From Auricularia sp. M13 (lineage: Eukaryota; Basidiomycota; Agaricomycetes; Auriculariales; Auriculariaceae), in the NCBI GenBank assembly GCA_037042915.1, contig CM073199.1, positions 1,922,001 to 1,986,000 of the forward strand: 64,000 bases of DNA. The letters run 5' to 3'. A model generated the notes under the pieces. The model searched no databases, was not told the origin of the DNA, and worked only from the letters and a program-made list of their open reading frames with translations. Shown here in pieces: positions 22,764-34,146 of this stretch. The position numbers and the translations under genes were made by a program. How positions within the stretch are numbered: the first letter of the stretch is position 1; each line of letters starts with the position of its first letter.

Positions 22764-23496
22764 CTAGTCTGTAGATGTCACATAAATGATCGGGATAATG
22801 GGGAATGGACTCGCGATGTCCATGGAAATTCTGTGTTCTGGGGAGAAGAAGAGGGGTGAACTGCGACCAATGACCGGACTATCCAACAAGTCTACCGGCG
22901 ACGCCTTGCTAGGTTGTTTGCCGCTGTGGTGAGCGGAGGTGATGTCCGAGGTAGGTAGGCTGGACTGGCTGACGTGGGAGGGACTCGAATACACTTGTCC
23001 GGTGGGACGCGGGCTCGGTAAGTGGATGCGTGGTTTGACACTACGCGGAGCGCTCCCTGTATCTAGGTTCTATTGAGTCTCATGAATGCGCAGCATGATG
23101 CGGCGACTCTGACGTACAGCGGACGATGTCTGGGACTGAATCGAGAAGCTCCCGGGTGCCGGTGATCTGATCCGGATCATGGGCGCTCCTGTCACTCAGG
23201 CATGCATGGGTTCGTGGGCAAATCGGCGGCAGGCCATCAGGCGCGGCAGGGGTGTGGCGATGTGAAGGAGTGGTGTATCTCTCGCTATCTGGCTGGCGTG
23301 GCGCGCATGATCCTGTCTCGCGAAGGGGGTGCCATGTCTGACCCTGTACCGTCGTGGCCGGGTTGGTCACAGGCAGAGGCGTGTGCTCTCCAACAGCGAG
23401 GTAACGGGCGAACACGACTCCTGCGCATATTGCCACAGCTGCGATGAGTGCGATAATAGCCGCGGCAGCAACAGCCTGGGGAATGTTTGGTGACAT
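22764..23496 (-). CDS. single-pass membrane protein with Ser/Pro tail, 225 aa
   Basis: Exons 23496-23118 and 23062-22764 join across a 55-nt intron with an ideal GTACGT donor and CCTAG acceptor. The join gives PDIVRYTGSAPRSVK. Residues 9-33 are one hydrophobic helix (VAAAAIIALIAAVAICAGVV) followed by ARY, so the protein is likely anchored near its N-terminus. The remaining ~190 residues are Pro/Ser/Thr/His-rich without predicted fold and with several SP motifs. I recognise no family. The evidence for reality is the phase-matched splice and the membrane helix. It could be a surface or endomembrane protein. Confidence 0.45.
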
Positions 23497-26389
23497 GCCT
23501 GAAACACGCGTTGCGGGAATGTTTTTTATACTTGGAGGGTTAGCTTGGACAGATCGCTTCGAATAAGGAAGACTACTGTCCTTAGGAGCTCCTCCGCGAG
23601 GTTGTCAAACTGTGTAGTTTGCGCGATAAGCTGGGGAACGCCGCAGTGAGGCTTTGGATGGAAGGCGAATGGCGTATCATATCATTGTTGGGCTGTGGTC
23701 GGACTGTAGCCGGCCGCGTCGCTGGGCAGTCTAACCTGGCGGACTGCTAGGATAAGGACTTGGTTGCCAGCGCCATCGGGGAACGGGGGCGCATCGGGGG
23801 GCGCTGTCTTTGAGTATCCCGGGAGTTGCTGTTGTCAGTTCAGGGCTGAGGGCCGGAATAAGGTTTGCATATCTGCAGCCCCGTCCGCGGCAAGATTATT
23901 CTACAGGCTGACTGTGTTTCCTGATTCAGTGATCATAATGTTGCGCTCGTTCTAGCGGAATGTTTGAGGCAGGTGACTTGGAAATCATCAGCTGTGTTTT
24001 GAGATTACAATCCACCATATGATTCTGTGATTGGCTGGACTATTTAAGGGGAGACCTACTTGCGTAACTCTCGCAAACTCGAAGGCATGTGCCGCTCTGT
24101 CTCGTGAGTAGAGCCACACCATTTTTCCAGGTGCGGGCTCATTTTGCTCAGAATCACTTTCGATTATTCCCAGTGCGGGGTAAGTGGCAGGGCAATTTAC
24201 GGTGACCTCTGAGCGTTCTACAGCACTACGTCAACGCTCCTTTCGAGCCCGCCTTCTATCTCGTTTGCCGCTCGCCTCATTGTGGGTCGAGCTTATACTG
24301 CTTCTGTTCATTCTGTCGACAGGTATGGGAGGGTGGCTTCCTGTGCATCTGGGCTGACGGGTCAAACAGTATGGTCGCGGGCCTTATATCCGTATTCGTG
24401 CCACGTCGTCCGGGAGCTGCTCTGCTTGCAGCGCCGGCGGCGTCTCGGCCGCTTGAGGGAGGCCGAAAGGTCTACTCAGGGAGGCACCGAGTCGAGAGGG
24501 CAAGCCCCGCGTTGAGGGCCGTCTATGGACGAAGAGACGAGGTTGTGGATTAAAAGAGAGCGGGTACATGTATGTGATGGCTGCGAGTATCGACTCCCAC
24601 GTGGTGCAGAACCAAAGGTGGCTGTGTCGGGGGTGGGTGAGTCAGAAATTCCGCCGCGGTCAATGACCAGGGCGACGGAGCGACACTGGCCACACTGAAG
24701 GCCCCAGGATATCAGCGCAAGCTGCCGCTTGGCATGGCACCGTTTCACACGCGCCAGCTAGTCGGTGTATACCCGACAAGCTGGCTCAATTCTCCCGCAC
24801 GCGCGGAACTATACTTTATGTTGACACGCATGCCCTGAGCATCCAAACAAAGATCTGCTCCGCGGTTGCCCGAGGACGTGTTGATCGCCGACAGAGTAGC
24901 AAAACCGTTCTATTCGCGTGCAAGTCTCGCGCGCGAAGATCGCAACGAGCAGACATTGCAGGGATAGGTTACCACGCAACCGATGTTCATGTATTTCACT
25001 GGCATATCCTTATGTCCCATCAGTTTGTCCGTTTAGAAATCAAAGGGCTCCAACGCACTTTGTAGGACATGGTACGACTGCAATCTTCCGCGCGCAGCAT
25101 GCTGAGGGGACAGTACGGTTTTGCACAATCGAACTTCGCTGCTATCGGGCTTCTAATATGCTGGTAAAAGGGTGTAAATCTTTCAGGACGTTCAGTGAGC
25201 GAATCTACCCATACGCCACAGTTCCCAATAGCCTTGTCGCTAATGGGGAATCACAATCATCGTCAGCTGAGTCGACGCCTAACTGCATACCGTATGAACT
25301 CACTAAACTGCGCAGCACATTGCAACCTGGACCTATCTCTGCACCGGTGAGCGTTTGCATAGTCGTCGAACACCGTCCAGTTGCTCCTGTTTAAAAGCCT
25401 TTGTTGCCCGTGTTATTAGGCGCTAATTGGAACAGACTTACACTGTTGGCGTCTCACGCGCCAGATCCGTTCAAACCAAATGGGGCATGCTCCGTTGAGA
25501 AGACCGCTCTGTCATGTGACGTAAATCAGGGGCAATTTCGAACTGAAAAAAGCCACATCACCTGAGGTACATGTGTGAAGTGAATTGTCGAGACGGAGCC
25601 GATTTCAAACCCTTGGAGAGAGGCTTGGTTACATTCTATTCTGCGGCCGAAGATCAAGCTGCAAGCTCATGAGTCACCATGCTTCAAGAATAAAAGAAAC
25701 GCTGTCGAGACACTGCGTAATGCCATCCGCTAGGTTTGCGGCCCACTTCGCTTGTGCTACGAAGAACCTATCTCCCTGTGGCTAGATCTCTGCGCACAAG
25801 TCGTGCAGGTCGATGGATACGTCACAACCTCGCGCCCAGTCCAGATCTGATGGGGTCCCATACTGAAGTAGTGAGGCGAACTTGCCGCGTATCAATGAAT
25901 AACGCCACCCTGCTGCGCCGGCTCGCAGAAGCGGCACATGTCAGCCGGAAGTCTAGCTTCGATCTTCATACCCTGTGAAGAGGTGCAGGCACCCTGGTAT
26001 GCGCCACCGGCGTTCTCAAGCCCGAACCAGGCCAGTGAATTGCCCTGCGATGGCTATGATGCAGAGGCAGGCAGCCGTGGGACAGGCTTTGGACGGAGGG
26101 ATGCACACGCAATAGTACACAGTAGCTTCAGAGGTCTTTGCACGGCTTAAACGGATCAGGCTCAGGAAAAAACGTGGCCGAATGTTCAGCTGCATCATCG
26201 GGAACGTTGTGTGTACATTACCGGAATAGAACGGTCAATCGCACATGTGCCTCGGCCTGAGAAAGCCAGAGCACTCTATCCGGTTTCCGAGTCTCACGGA
26301 TCCTTATGTCGAGAAACACCCAATGCATTGTACGATGAGATAAACTGCCACTAGATGACACGACACGTATAGAGACGGGCAATGCATCA
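23497..26389. other. 2.9 kb without a supported gene
   Basis: Read on both strands. Short frames only, no motif, no phase-matched splice chain found. A TATTTAAG word at about 24,042 has no clear gene behind it. Confidence 0.35.
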
Positions 26390-26946
26390 TCAGTGCCACA
26401 TCCACTCCACGCCCGTGAGCAGCAGGTCGTCCTTGGGTGCCATACCAAACACTCGCCACGCGTACATAACCCTCAGGCGCTCGAACGGGCGCCGGAAGAA
26501 GGCTCGGGTGGGTTTCTCCTCCATGAGTCTGACGATCGACTACGCGCAGGGCTGTTAGACTGCATTGACCCAGTGATAGCGACTCACGAATATGATAGGG
26601 ACCTCCATAGCCCAGCTCTCCACACAGATGCGCTCATCGCAAAGGGAGCGCGCGACACCCAGACAGTGGACCAAGAGAGCACCCGCAGTCGTAGACGGGC
26701 CGATGCATGACCACAGCGGGATATGGCGAAGCTCACGCGCAATCTTTAGAGCCCTCGTTCTCTGGATGTCCACCTGACGCTGCCATGCGAACATTAATAC
26801 TAGTGCAAATCCAGCGGGGGCAACACTGAACTCACAGACATGTCGCCTTCGAATTGCATATACTGACAGCGGCGATGCTTGCGATGGTTGGGGGGCTTGT
26901 CGGGCGCAACTTTCCTGCAGATGCAGTCGATTTTTGGCGGAGACAT
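26390..26946 (-). CDS. unrecognised basic protein, 3 exons, 150 aa
   Basis: Exons 26946-26836, 26779-26588 and 26539-26390 with GT-AG introns of 56 and 48 nt, all phase 0. The start MSPPKIDCICRKVAPDKPPN carries a small Cys/His-rich basic motif (CIC...HRKHRRC). The middle is helical with Cys (ELRHIPLWSCIG, ARSLCDERICVESW). The end is strongly charged and aromatic (RAFFRRPFERLRVMYAWRV, then GVEWMWH). The residue pattern looks like a folded conserved protein although I cannot name it. Further upstream exons are possible. The next gene upstream is a Cys-rich protein on the same strand. Confidence 0.5.
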
Positions 26947-27314
26947 CAGAGTGAGCTTTGGAGTGGGGAACTGAACACACAACGGACAACCGTGGAAACT
27001 GCGACCGTTATTATAAGAATACTATGGTGAGATCCGTGACACTAGAGCAGGCCGCATTAGATCCCGCGCATAAGCAAAGCATGTGTCAGAGTGCCATCGG
27101 AGATAAGCTACTTTATGGCTGTGCGAAAGATCGCGTAATCGTGTAATATGCTCCGGATTTAACCATAGTAATCGTTTCCTAATTCGTATACAAGATGCGA
27201 ACTATCACAGACGGGTAGTCTATGCCGGAGCACGCAAATCAGCTCCTGTTACCACGACACACCAAAAAAAGAAAAAAAAAATCTGGTGACGTACATAAAC
27301 CCGCGGTAAGGCGA
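26947..27314. other. spacer, nothing seen
   Basis: No coding signal beyond shadows; probably promoter of the 26390-26946 gene and 3' end of the Cys-rich gene. Confidence 0.35.
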
Positions 27315-27584
27315 CTAGAGAAATGGTGGGTCATTGTCGCAATCTTGAGATCCGGCATCCTGCCACTTCCTCCAGCAATGATAGCACCGAACACTGCAAG
27401 TATTTGGCCGCAGATATATTGCCCGACCCATAACCTGCTCGCAGGTCTTGGCGCAGTCGTGAGAGTCCGGATTGTGCGCGCAACTGAAGCGGCAACAAGG
27501 CTTGCCACAATCTAGCCTAATAACCTCGACGCCTCCAAGATGTCCGCAGGCCGACCGAGTGCTTGCAAAGGCGTTTTGACACAT
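27315..27584 (-). CDS. small Cys/His-rich protein, 89 aa
   Basis: Single exon from ATG 27584. Twelve Cys lie in an ordered pattern: an MCQN start, then ACGHLGG, LDCGKPCC, SCAHNPDSHDC, KTCEQV, then TCSVRCYHC. This fits small fungal zinc-binding proteins with the general plan MC...CGH...C...H...C...C..C, whose functions are unknown. There is no signal peptide, so it should be intracellular. The sequence after the last CxxC (WRKWQDAGSQDC) is polar. The Cys spacing is far from random and is my main reason for calling it. Confidence 0.5.
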   Translation of the reverse strand: MCQNAFASTRSACGHLGGVEVIRLDCGKPCCRFSCAHNPDSHDCAKTCEQVMGRAIYLRPNTCSVRCYHCWRKWQDAGSQDCDNDPPFL

Positions 27585-30292
27585 GGTGCGAGAACAATGC
27601 AAATATTATCTACGTGTAAAGATGCAAGAGTTTCGGTGCTTTAATATAGCGTCGCTCGCCCTGACTTCGAATATGTCATCCATTCAGAATCCGCCAAGGA
27701 CATTACCAATAACCCAAATGAGCTCTTTACGCGATATTGACTGTTCGCAATTCTCACGCATTACAAAATGGGTCGAGACCCCTGTTCGGGTTGAATACAA
27801 ACTCAGTCCATGTGCCCAGTTTGCCCTTTACCTCTCACGCCACAACTTCGCCTCCCCCTATGCGCAGCACCATACTACTGCGCATGATCCGAGCGGTAAC
27901 ATCTTTATCCACTCCAATGGCAAGAGGCGTGCATGCAATAACCATGTTAGGTCTGCGAACCTGATGATCACATGAGCACTACGACTACAAAGCACTATTT
28001 TGCACTCACCGCCGACTTCCATTTCCCACGATGCATGTAAGATTCACAGATCTAACATGGTTACTGCCCGCCGCACCTGTGCGATGGTGTAGATAACGGC
28101 TTTAGTCAAGAACGACGCACAATGTCTATAGCCCTTGCTCTTCGAGTCGACTCTCCACAACAGGGCAGGTATAAGCATCTCGCGCTCTTATGTACACCAC
28201 CACACGAGACGAACATTTTGACAAGGTTCGCGTTAGACCGGAATGACGATGTGCTAGCGGCCTGACAAGGGCAATCCCAAAACCCTTTTTTGACATAATT
28301 TACGAGTTAATATAGCCTGTACGAAGGTCAAAGGTTTTCAAAAGGTTTTGAGGTCGGATTTACAAGAGCCGCATGCCCAGTTGTATTTTTTATTTTCTTT
28401 GTTCCAAGCAATACCAGTGTGTATGATGAAGGAACAGGAATGAGTGTATACGAAAGTAGCGGGTGATAATGTACACAAGGAGACGGCTGCCCTTGCGCCG
28501 GCAACGCTGTCTGCTAAGTCGACCATCTGAGGCGCAAGCTCGCGTAGGCCGCACACTGCATTGCCAAGGCGGAGCGGCTGTACGTCCTGCTGTCCATGTC
28601 GGTGGCGCTGTCTGCCGCAGCGCACTCGCTCTCGCCGCCCGAGGCCCCGTATGTGTTGCTCAGCGAGGCCGACGACGCGCCGCGGCCACCGAGCGCCACA
28701 ACAGCGATGCCGCGGAGGCTGCGGATGAGTTCTATAAAAAAAGGTGGGTGAATGAGCATGCCGGGTGTCGATATAACAAGAGTGGCGCACCTGGCTGCAC
28801 TGCCGACTTCCGACGTGGCCAAGTCACGATATGAAAACTGTGATGATCCGGAGCGGTCAGAAATGAGACGAATGGATGAACCAAGGGCGAAAGGGCTTAC
28901 CTTGGGGTCGGCTGTGGTCGTGGGCCTTCAGCGAGTTACCGTGCGAAGAGCCTGCAAATGATATGTTAATATCAGGCAACAGACAGGAGCCCAAAAGACA
29001 GGGACAGGGGGCCAGAGAGAGCCAGTGAGCCTCGGTAAGTCTCCAGAGCGCAGAGGCACGGAAAGATCCAGCAAACCAGACAAGCCAAAGCCAATAGCAC
29101 CGAAGCCTCGCAGCCATGGAGCAGGAAACGCAAAGAATCGCCACAGCCCAGAGTACCACAGCAAGCAATAGAGACACCGGCGAGCGCTTAGGGCAACTTG
29201 AGGCGCTGTCGACTTGAAGCCTTGAAGGGGATGCGAGCGAGAGGCAACATCCGACTCCGCCCAAGTCCAACCCAACCGTGTGAACACAGGGATTTGTCTC
29301 CGAGGCTACCCGCCCACCCTGCAGCTGCCCAACGAAGAGCACATTTCCCAGTCCATTCAAATCAAAAAGAAAGTTGTTTATCATTTGCTGAAAATATACA
29401 GTCTACTACAATAACGAGTACTGCAAAGGAGTGCGTTTTGCAGGCCATATTCATCGCCTGCGGTGCAGGGCACGGGCTCCCCATGTGGCTTTGAGAGAGG
29501 TTGTCGACGAAAAACTTTTTGGTAAGGTTCAAAGCAGGCCAAGCTAACATCTGGAGATATCTCTGGAGAACCCGCTAGGCCGGCGCTGTCAAAACCTTAG
29601 GCTCGTTTGGTGGTGTAGGAACTGCGGCCGAGAGTCACCAACACACTGTTTGCGATCTGCACGGCGACGATCGCTGATCAGCTCTCTCGGCGGAAGATTA
29701 CTGGGCTGCCATCAGAAAGAAGCGCGCCCGGTTTCCTGAACGTCGGAACGTACGCAATCTGGGCGGTCACCATGTCAGAGCAAACTAGGCGAATCAACTG
29801 GAGTCGTTACGCTTAATCTCGCTCGATCTCAGTACGCCTGGTATTAATTGTATCATTGCCACAGCTGAACACGGGCCATCGGGTCGGATGAATTGACCCG
29901 GGCCGAATGGCTGTACCTCGCTGCTATATCCGACCCGTGGGAATTGCCGACCCGCGCTGAACAGTAGCCCGCCGCGCGCACACACCTCCAGAGTCGGCCA
30001 GAAGACCCAGCCGGAACGCTGAGCTCGCCGTGGTCGACCGAGAACAACGAACGCGCGCCCACCGCAGCCTCTAGCAGCGGTATCGAAGCCCAACAAGCCC
30101 GTACATTGGTACGAGCTGCTGGCGGCGTCGAATTCTCGTTCGGGCGCCTGAGCTGCAAGGCTCCGAGCGCCACGGCCAGCAGGAAGCAGCGCACGCACAC
30201 ACAATGCCGGCTCCTACATCAGCGCAAAGGCGCGGCCAGCCCGTACATTAGTACGGGCGACTGACCGCGCCGGACGGACCAAATGCTATCCG
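27585..30292. other. 2.7 kb without a supported gene, hairpin repeats at the right end
   Basis: A minus-strand Ala/Ser-rich stretch at 28,514-28,760, preceded by a TTTTTTTATAG acceptor-like site, may be the last exon of an unknown gene. A 175-codon hydrophobic minus frame at 28,857-29,384 has poor composition. Neither is called. Confidence 0.3.
30104..30268. repeat. two diverged hairpin units related to the 43.4-kb minisatellite
   Basis: Near 30,104 (AGCCCGTACATTGGTACGAG) and 30,231-30,268, where GCGCGGCCAGCCCGTACATT is followed by AGTACGGGCGACTGACCGCG. The arms pair as an almost perfect stem. Confidence 0.75.
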
Positions 30293-30355
30293 GCCAGCGT
30301 TGTGGTGCATCCGAAGCTCCGACTCCGGCCGGTCCGTCGGGCCATGATGACGCAA
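30293..30355 (+). repeat. left terminal inverted repeat of the MULE
   Basis: Pairs with 40810-40871. Differences: one extra C and a G/A change. Read as protein it resembles half a GATA finger (RCGASEAPT). Confidence 0.7.
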
Positions 30356-30412
30356 GACGCGTCCACAAATGTTTGTTTGTACAATAGACACGTGCTGCGT
30401 GTTTTTGCTGCT

Positions 30413-33400
30413 ATGTCCGCCGCCGTCGACGCGTCGACTGCGTTCTGCAAGACGTGCAGAAAGACACACCCTATCACCGACTTCCCGCTCAAGAAGAGGA
30501 ACAATCCCGATGGCAAACAGCGCACTGCTAAATGCTGCCGCTGTCTTCCTGCGCGCGCCGACGAGAAGGAGAACATCGCGCCGAGCGACCCTGACGTTGT
30601 TAGTCGTAAACAACGCGCCCGCGCAGAGGAGCCGCTACCGCCGTCAGAGCTCAAGGATTTCGTCGCGCTCCTGTCTGAGCAGGCCGAGATCCTCAAGATT
30701 GAGGCCTGCATTAAGACCGATGAGATTGTGGCCCGAGTAGGCACCGACCATCGTGCCATCGCCAACGAGCTTTCCCAGATTATTTGGAAAAATACACAGT
30801 TCCGATTCAGGTATGTACAGAACACTACTGCATTATTTTTTCTGACAAGTCATTTTGTAGATATCACTCAAAGGATGTACTTAAGTCTGCAACGACACCG
30901 ACAACCCGCTTCTCGTACACCTGTGCACAGAATGCGGAGCGGAAGCACAAGCCAGAGAAGACCGCGGCTCCCGATAAGCAGCGTGATAAGATCTCGCTGG
31001 TGATGTTCGACTGTCGCGGCTGGCTGCACATCTCCATCGCCAATGGGGCATCCGCTGCTCTGGTTAAGCTTGAACACCACGAAGATCACGTACACTATCA
31101 GAGTGTGACTCTGCCACAAGATGTTGTCGATATCGTGATTAACAATCCAGGTCTGACAGTGACACAGGCAAGTTGCCCGACCACCGCCGCTGTTGCCTGC
31201 TGATTGACCCGCTCGTCATGTAGATCTGGCAGATGGTTCTCAAGAAGTACCCTACCCCAGTCTTTACCCGCAAAGCCGTCTATAATCTCTGGGCTCAGCG
31301 GGATTCCGCCAAATGGAAGCTGGACCAGGATGAGCTCAAATCGGCCGAGATTTTGCTCGAGCGGGGTAAGAAGGCGGGTGGGCTCGGGATGTATGAGATA
31401 TGCCCCATCGACATCAAGCTTGAGGAGGGCTTCGAAGCGCTTGCATGGTCCCTTCCCACTGTCCTCAGCAAATGGGGTGGCCGCATCCGTGAAGTCGCAC
31501 TTGATTCTGCCTGTGAGTACCGTTATTTGTGTCCGCGGAGTATTTTCTAATTACATGCTGATGTAGGGGAGACAAACGGGCGCCGCTTCGAGCTATATGC
31601 ACTTCTGGGCGAGGCAGACGGCTCGGGTCTCCCCCTCGGGTTCCTGCTGCTGCACAGCAAAGGCGGTGCACCAGGAGGTACACAGCACATCCTGGAGCAA
31701 TTCATCGGCCATTTTGTAGAGCGGCTGGAGCATATTCTGGTCACTCACAGTGACAAGAATCTTCCGGAGATCAACGCGTTCCGTGCAAAGGTTGCGGCAG
31801 CAAAGCACCAGCTTTGCTTCTGGCACTCCCTCCGTGCTGTCAAGGTCCGATTATCGATCCTTCGGCGCCAGCCAGCACACTACGACGCAGCAGGTGCGCA
31901 TGCCGCATTCAGCTTCATATCCCCGACGTTCCTACCGGTTGCACAACGTGCAGCGGGTTCTGCGCCGATCCAGCCAGTTGCAAAGACACTCCCTACAATC
32001 ACTGTCTGTTTGAACGGGGAGGTCGTTGCTCGCCCCGTGCCCAGCTTCCGCATTCGCATCCCACCACGCATGGAGTCAGACGATGCTGTTGGCGAAGATG
32101 CGGATGCAGGCACGTGCGATGCAAGTGTGCCTGCATCCGCTGCTTCGGGCGATCCGCAAGCGGCCTCTGATGCAGTACCCGGATTGGCGTCTGCTCGCGT
32201 GTCCACCACAGCAGCGACTGAGGACTCTGACGAGGAACTGGACGACGAGTTTGCAGACCTGCTTGAGAAGGCTCTGGATGGTGCTGAGGATGAAACGGAC
32301 GAGGAAGACAGCCCAGATTGGCTCTTCGAGGACGGCGAACAACGTTCTGCTAACCCCAGCTATGTCTTTTGCCCTGCTGAGCATCGCAAACAGCTACTGC
32401 GGCTATTTACGCGTCACTTCGTGCAGCACCCGCTGCTCCTCGACCCCGATCAGCGTGGCCGCCCGCGCTCTGCCGACGAAATCCGCTATCGCGCGGTGGA
32501 GTCCATGTACTCGTTCTGCTACGCGAGAGGACTCACGGAAGTTTGGGCCTACATGTGGACGTCATGGTACAGCCCTAAGATGTGGAAACTTTGGGCTCTG
32601 TCAGCGTCGACTCGCATTCCGCGCTTGCGCACGACGATGATCGTCGAGAACTTCTGGAAACAGGTGAAGCACGACTGGCTGCACCACTTGACGCGACCGC
32701 GCCTCGATCAGCTCGTCTACATTCTCTGTACCGAGCTCGTCCCAGTCTACGTCCAGCATGCCGAGAAACTCGAGAACGCGTACCACTACGGGCGATCTCG
32801 CGAGCAGACGAGCTCTCAGGTCCGCATGAAGCGGGAGTGGAAACGGCTTGCACGACTTCCTATCCACAAAACATACCACACCAGCGTGGCCAACTGGCTA
32901 TGCGACTGTGGCGCGCAGAAGTACTGGCGCACCTGCTCTGCAAGCACCTTGTGCAGGCAGTCCCGAAGCCGTCCCCAGAGTTCTGGGTCTTCATTCACCG
33001 CCGCCGTACTGTCCCCTTCTACCAGCATCCTGAGCTCCGTCCCATCGGCGAGCCTGAGGGAGAGTACATTGACGCTGATGAGGGCTGCATCTCAGACGGC
33101 GACGATCAGGTCTGGAACGGCGATCCGCGCAAGCTCAAAGGTGGTGGCGGCTGGCGCGACATGATGGAAGGCCGCGCGGCTGAGGAGCTACATCTCAAAC
33201 GCAAGCGCAGCGATACACCAGCCTCAGGCTGGGACGAGTCGAGCTCCATCTGGGACGACGCCGCGTCACAACACACGTATGACGCCTCTGAGATCGACGG
33301 TGCCGATGCCGATGAGACAGCTGAGCAGGTTCATTTTCCGCTATTGCATCTTCATTTTTACTCATCCATCAATTGCAGGAGCAGCAGGTGCGGGAAAAAA

Positions 33401-33666
33401 TGCGCAAGCGCGCCAAAACACTGCGCTTCCTCGCCGATGCAATCGACGCGCAGCTGGACAAGGCACCACCGAACGATGTCAAACTGTGGCTGCGCACCAC
33501 CAACGAGATGCCCGCACTTGACGCGCTGGAGGACTTTGCCGCCGACATCAAACTCAAAGAACACGGTCGCGTACGTACGCCGTGGCACTTGGGGCAGCAA
33601 CAAGCGAGGGAGGCAATACTCTCGGAACACTATGGGCTATCAGACAGGACTACTGACCGAGAGTAA
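30413..33666 (+). pseudogene. MULE transposase with zinc ribbon and SWIM domain, one frameshift
   Basis: Exons 30413-30810, 30861-31167, 31224-31512, 31567-33328 and 33379-33666. Intron 2 is GC-AG (CAG|GCAAGT). The N-terminus has a four-Cys ribbon (CKTC...CCRC). The DDE core is complete: D329 (VALDSAWETN), D394 (HSDKNLPEI, followed by the typical HQLCFWHSLRAVK), E692 (TTMIVENFWKQVKHDWLH). A SWIM finger follows, CDCG at residue ~777, but its second half LCKHLVQA lies in another frame: the phase changes between about 32,913 and 32,945 and no intron fits. The last exon ends EHYGLSDRTTDRE. With one break in a key zinc site this copy is probably not active now, though everything else looks fresh. 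Confidence 0.8.
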
Positions 33667-33934
33667 CGAATAAATAGGATCTTTTAACTTCGGTCACTTA
33701 TTGACATCCTGTTATTGCACACTTTGTTATCGGGGCCGACTACACTAAGACTCGTGAACAATGTAGATGTGCTACACGGTATCTCAGCTTCTATATCACC
33801 TGTTCTCCTGACATGCTGAACAGTGTAGAATTTCATATACTACTTACTTGCATTTGCCATCAGCATGCCAGTATTCGCCCATCTCATTGCAAGAAATAAA
33901 ACAAAACAGTGATTTATATATAGCACAATAGCGG

Positions 33935-33942
33935 TTTTAAGA
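33935..33942. repeat. target-site duplication, left copy (pairs with 40703-40710)
   Basis: TTTTAAGA directly before the left end and directly after the right end of the nested element. Confidence 0.93.
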
Positions 33943-34146
33943 AGGCCCCCGGCATAGGTCATGAGAGGTCCCATCCGCAAAATTCGGCCGCGGGGCCCGT
34001 TTATAACCTCGAAAATCGGCCCTGGCGGGGCCCGTTTACATGGAAGTTCGGCTATCTCCGGGTATCCGCGGAATCAAAGTTTTCCTCCGAGCGGCGCGCC
34101 GGCGGGTTCGCAGGCGGCGCATATGTGCACATAAAACCCACACAGG

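Noticed and set aside
28857-29384. Hydrophobic 175-codon minus-strand frame
   Set aside because: Trp/Leu/Cys-rich without ordered helices or splice partner; competes with an equally open frame beside it.
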